Part shown: one piece after another, positions 6,200-7,789 of the stretch
Layout: every line of letters begins with the position of its first letter
How positions within the stretch are numbered: the first letter of the stretch is position 1
NCBI GenBank assembly: GCA_013329085.1
Contig: DUKX01000049.1
Coordinates: 12,546 to 20,334, forward strand
Length of the DNA stretch: 7,789 nt
Source: Methanofastidiosum sp.
Lineage (GTDB): Archaea > Methanobacteriota_B > Thermococci > Methanofastidiosales > Methanofastidiosaceae
Direction: 5' to 3'
Notes under the pieces: model-generated
What the model was told of the DNA's origin: nothing
The model's input: only the letters and a program-made list of their open reading frames with translations
The model's database searches: none
Made by a program: the position numbers and the translations under genes

Positions 6200-7213
6200 T
6201 TATAATCTGAAAAATCTTTTTTTACTTGAGCTTTCTTTAATAATGCCTTCAGCCAATCCTTTGAGTAGTCCCAAAATAATAGGGCCATAAAGAATTCCAA
6301 CTGGACCTAGCATATATGCCCCCCCAAGGAAACCGATTAGTACAATAAAGGGGTGGAGTTGTGCTTGTTTTCCGCCAAGCTTTGGAAATATGTAAAAATT
6401 ATATAAGACCCCCAGAATTACTACTCCAAATATTAAAAGGGCCAATCCCCTAAATAAATCACCCACAAGAAGAAAGTAAAATCCTACAGGGATGTAAATT
6501 GTCCAAGGACCTGCCACTGGCAACAATGCAGCGAGCCCAACTAAAAGTCCCAATAAAAAAGAGTAAGGTACGCCCAACGCAAGGAAACCAATAGTTGCAA
6601 GTAGTCCAATTATGATTGCACTCATTACGTTTCCATAAATTAATCCATTAATCACCTTGTTTGTAGGCTCAAGAATTTCTAATAAATCTCTGTGGTAGTG
6701 AGGGGGCATTATTTTGCCGATAAATTCTTCAATAACTAATCTTTCATGAAGGAAGTAATAAAGGGCTAGAAACAAGATTAGGATATTAATTAATGTTAAC
6801 GGCAGTTCATGTATGGATCTTGAAAAAACTTCTGTTAGATTCACTAACCTAGGGAAAGTTTCAGTGATAAATCCATAAAAAGGAGAGTCTGATATATTTA
6901 TTCCAAAAATACCAAGAATAGAACCTGAAGAGCCACTTTTTAGTATTTCTGTAATAACTTTAAGCTCGGCAAGCGCTTTAAAGACTGCATAGAGGATTGT
7001 AATAAGTATTGGGGCAGATATGAAAAGAGTTGTAAGTGCAGCAGAAAGGCCATTTCTTTTTGTTTTCGCAAATATCTTATTGTAGACTGGAAGGAATGCA
7101 TATGCAAATACAAATCCACCTACCAGCCCCGGTATAATTGGATATACTAAATAGAGCCCCATGAGGAGAACTATTACTGATATTGTAATCTTAATATAAG
7201 TGATTTTATCCAT
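6200..7213 (-). CDS. AI-2E/PerM-family membrane transporter
   Basis: This 337-residue integral membrane protein has about eight or more hydrophobic segments (near 8-45, 58-80, 138-156, 192-232, 236-252, 255-274 and 287-322). Typical family motifs are in the C-terminal half: LAALLPVAGPWTIYIPVG at 227-244, then the LHPF motif at 286-289 and GGAYMLGPVGILYGP at 297-311. The soluble stretch at about 85-137, between the third and fourth hydrophobic blocks, is also a family trait. Named members export autoinducer-2 or act as sodium/proton antiporters, but most, including archaeal ones, have no proven substrate, so only the family is called. The ATG at 7213 is chosen because the TATA box at 7243-7236 predicts transcription starting near 7213; an upstream in-frame ATG at 7225 would add four residues and would lie before that start. 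The stop codon lies two bases from the stop of the convergent zinc-ribbon gene. Confidence 0.87.
   Translation of the reverse strand: MDKITYIKITISVIVLLMGLYLVYPIIPGLVGGFVFAYAFLPVYNKIFAKTKRNGLSAALTTLFISAPILITILYAVFKALAELKVITEILKSGSSGSILGIFGINISDSPFYGFITETFPRLVNLTEVFSRSIHELPLTLINILILFLALYYFLHERLVIEEFIGKIMPPHYHRDLLEILEPTNKVINGLIYGNVMSAIIIGLLATIGFLALGVPYSFLLGLLVGLAALLPVAGPWTIYIPVGFYFLLVGDLFRGLALLIFGVVILGVLYNFYIFPKLGGKQAQLHPFIVLIGFLGGAYMLGPVGILYGPIILGLLKGLAEGIIKESSSKKRFFRL
6217..6223 (+). terminator. Oligo-T terminator of the zinc-ribbon gene, inside the convergent gene
   Basis: Seven T in a row lie 20 bases after the zinc-ribbon stop codon, preceded by an A-rich stretch. The run lies within the last codons of the opposite-strand transporter gene, where it encodes the Lys-rich tail. 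It is a good archaeal U-tract candidate. Confidence 0.45.
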
Positions 7214-7235
7214 TAAGAAACACATTATACTGATA

Positions 7236-7243
7236 TATTTAAA
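7236..7243 (-). promoter_or_regulatory. TATA box of the AI-2E-family gene; leaderless transcript likely
   Basis: On the minus strand TTTAAATA, inside ACTTTAAATATATCA, is centred about 26 bases before the ATG at 7213. No Shine-Dalgarno site precedes that ATG, so transcription probably begins at the start codon. Confidence 0.5.
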
Positions 7244-7254
7244 GTTATCATATT

Positions 7255-7277
7255 AATTTTTATAAAAAAATAAAAAT
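7255..7277 (-). terminator. T-rich terminator of the cysteine-rich repeat gene
   Basis: Read on the minus strand, T5 and T7 tracts occur 14 to 30 bases after the TGA at 7292-7290 and are followed by a further A/T-rich stretch. This is a typical archaeal U-tract terminator and separates the gene from the transporter gene downstream on the same strand. Confidence 0.5.
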
Positions 7278-7289
7278 AAAATAGTTTTA

Positions 7290-7789
7290 TCAATCAGTTG
7301 GGCATGATTCTTCCCAGGGTCTGATGCACTTTTTGAGGCCTTCACACCAGGAGTAACCTGATGCAACTAGACACCCGTGCTCGTCAACGTCTCCTCCGAT
7401 TGTGCAGGATTCTTCCCAGGTTCTGATGCACTTATTTTTGGCCTCGCACCATGTGTAACCTGCTGATTCTTTGCATCCATGCACATCGACATCTCCACCG
7501 ATACTGCATGTTTCTTCAAAGGGCCTGTAACATTTCTGAGTGTATTCACACCACTGGTAGCCTGCAGCAGTTAAACATCCGTGAGCATCCCTGTCTCCGC
7601 CAATGCTGCATGTTTCTTCAAAAGGCCTATAACATTTCTTGGTATATTCACACCATTGATATCCTGCAGCTATAAGGCATCCATGTTCATCTTTATCGCC
7701 ACCTATCGGTTTAGGCGCTGTACAGGATTCTTCCCAAGGTCTGTAACATTTCTGAGTGTATTCGCACCACTGGTAGCCTGCTGCTATAA
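7290..7789 (-). CDS. Cysteine-rich 34-residue tandem-repeat protein, partial (N-terminus off the right edge)
   Basis: The frame is open from the right edge to the TGA at 7292-7290, giving 165 residues with 19 cysteines. I do not recognise a named family with confidence. It consists of five tandem units, the first incomplete, of the pattern GGDxDxHGC, then AAGYxWCE, then KCxRPxEExC. Each full unit has four Cys, invariant GY.WCE and EE, and a conserved Trp or Phe before the EE. Unit spacing is exactly 34 residues, except for a four-residue insertion (APKP) between the first two units seen. The even cysteine number and the dense conserved aromatic and acidic residues suggest small disulfide-knit modules on a secreted or surface protein; the signal peptide and any other domain would lie beyond the edge. 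The two C-terminal units have diverged from the others (KCIRP/KCIRT instead of KCYRP). GC content is about one half in the repeats, higher than in the neighbours. Opposite-strand frames here are shadows of the repeat. Confidence 0.85.
   Translation of the reverse strand, partial: IAAGYQWCEYTQKCYRPWEESCTAPKPIGGDKDEHGCLIAAGYQWCEYTKKCYRPFEETCSIGGDRDAHGCLTAAGYQWCEYTQKCYRPFEETCSIGGDVDVHGCKESAGYTWCEAKNKCIRTWEESCTIGGDVDEHGCLVASGYSWCEGLKKCIRPWEESCPTD
7302..7789. repeat. Tandem 102-bp coding repeats (five units, last partial)
   Basis: Units begin at the codon for the final Cys of each module: 7302-7403, 7404-7505, 7506-7607, 7608-7721 (114 bases because of a 12-base insertion) and 7722-7789 (cut by the edge). 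The phase is kept throughout and the repeats encode protein. Bases 7527-7565 and 7743-7781 differ at one position out of 39, so duplication or gene conversion has been recent in part of the array. Confidence 0.85.

Noticed and set aside
6200..7213. Quorum-sensing exporter role for the AI-2E-family protein
   Set aside because: The family name comes from one bacterial member; nothing nearby suggests autoinducer-2 synthesis or sensing, so no substrate is assigned.
7451..7675. Cys-containing plus-strand frame, and an overlapping minus-strand frame at 7367-7549
   Set aside because: Both are alternate readings of the 102-bp coding repeats; their apparent repetition comes from the real gene on the minus strand.
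7302..7789. CRISPR-like or satellite repeat
   Set aside because: The period is 102 bases with no unique spacers, phase is kept as codons and differences are largely conservative at the protein level, so it is a protein repeat.

Overview
The window looks like a piece of an AT-rich archaeal chromosome. Several genes are preceded by TATA-like boxes at archaeal spacing. Where ribosome binding sites exist they are of the GGTG/GGTGAT type, which pairs with the archaeal 16S 3' end. Two genes appear to be leaderless. The alanine aminotransferase closely resembles the Pyrococcus-type enzyme as I recall it. A euryarchaeon, perhaps an anaerobic methanogen-related lineage, is plausible, but the window alone does not fix the taxon.

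Layout, left to right. Minus strand 1-1227 is the N-terminal part of a secreted beta-propeller protein with Asp-rich calcium-type loops; it is open through the left edge. A divergent promoter region (1228-1377) separates it from ppsA (phosphoenolpyruvate synthase, 1378-3819). Three bases after ppsA comes a six-helix membrane protein of the CcdA/DsbD type (3823-4446) whose redox cysteines appear to be lost. After an AT-rich spacer comes an alanine aminotransferase gene with its own promoter, a perfect AGGTGAT site and a probable TTG start (4605-5792). Next is a small protein with two CxxC pairs and a probable DNA-binding N-terminus (5838-6197). Convergent to it, with a gap of only two bases, is an AI-2E/PerM-family membrane protein (6200-7213, minus). 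The right end (7290-7789, minus) is the C-terminal part of a cysteine-rich protein built from 34-residue tandem repeats; it is open through the right edge.

Metabolically, the alanine aminotransferase interconverts alanine and pyruvate, and PEP synthase lifts pyruvate to PEP for gluconeogenesis, so two pyruvate-node enzymes sit close together. The two edge genes both look like cell-surface or secreted proteins. No RNA gene, insertion sequence, CRISPR array or defence system was seen, and no gene-free stretch exceeds 300 bases. The least explained items are the cysteine-rich repeat protein and the cysteine-less CcdA-like protein beside ppsA.
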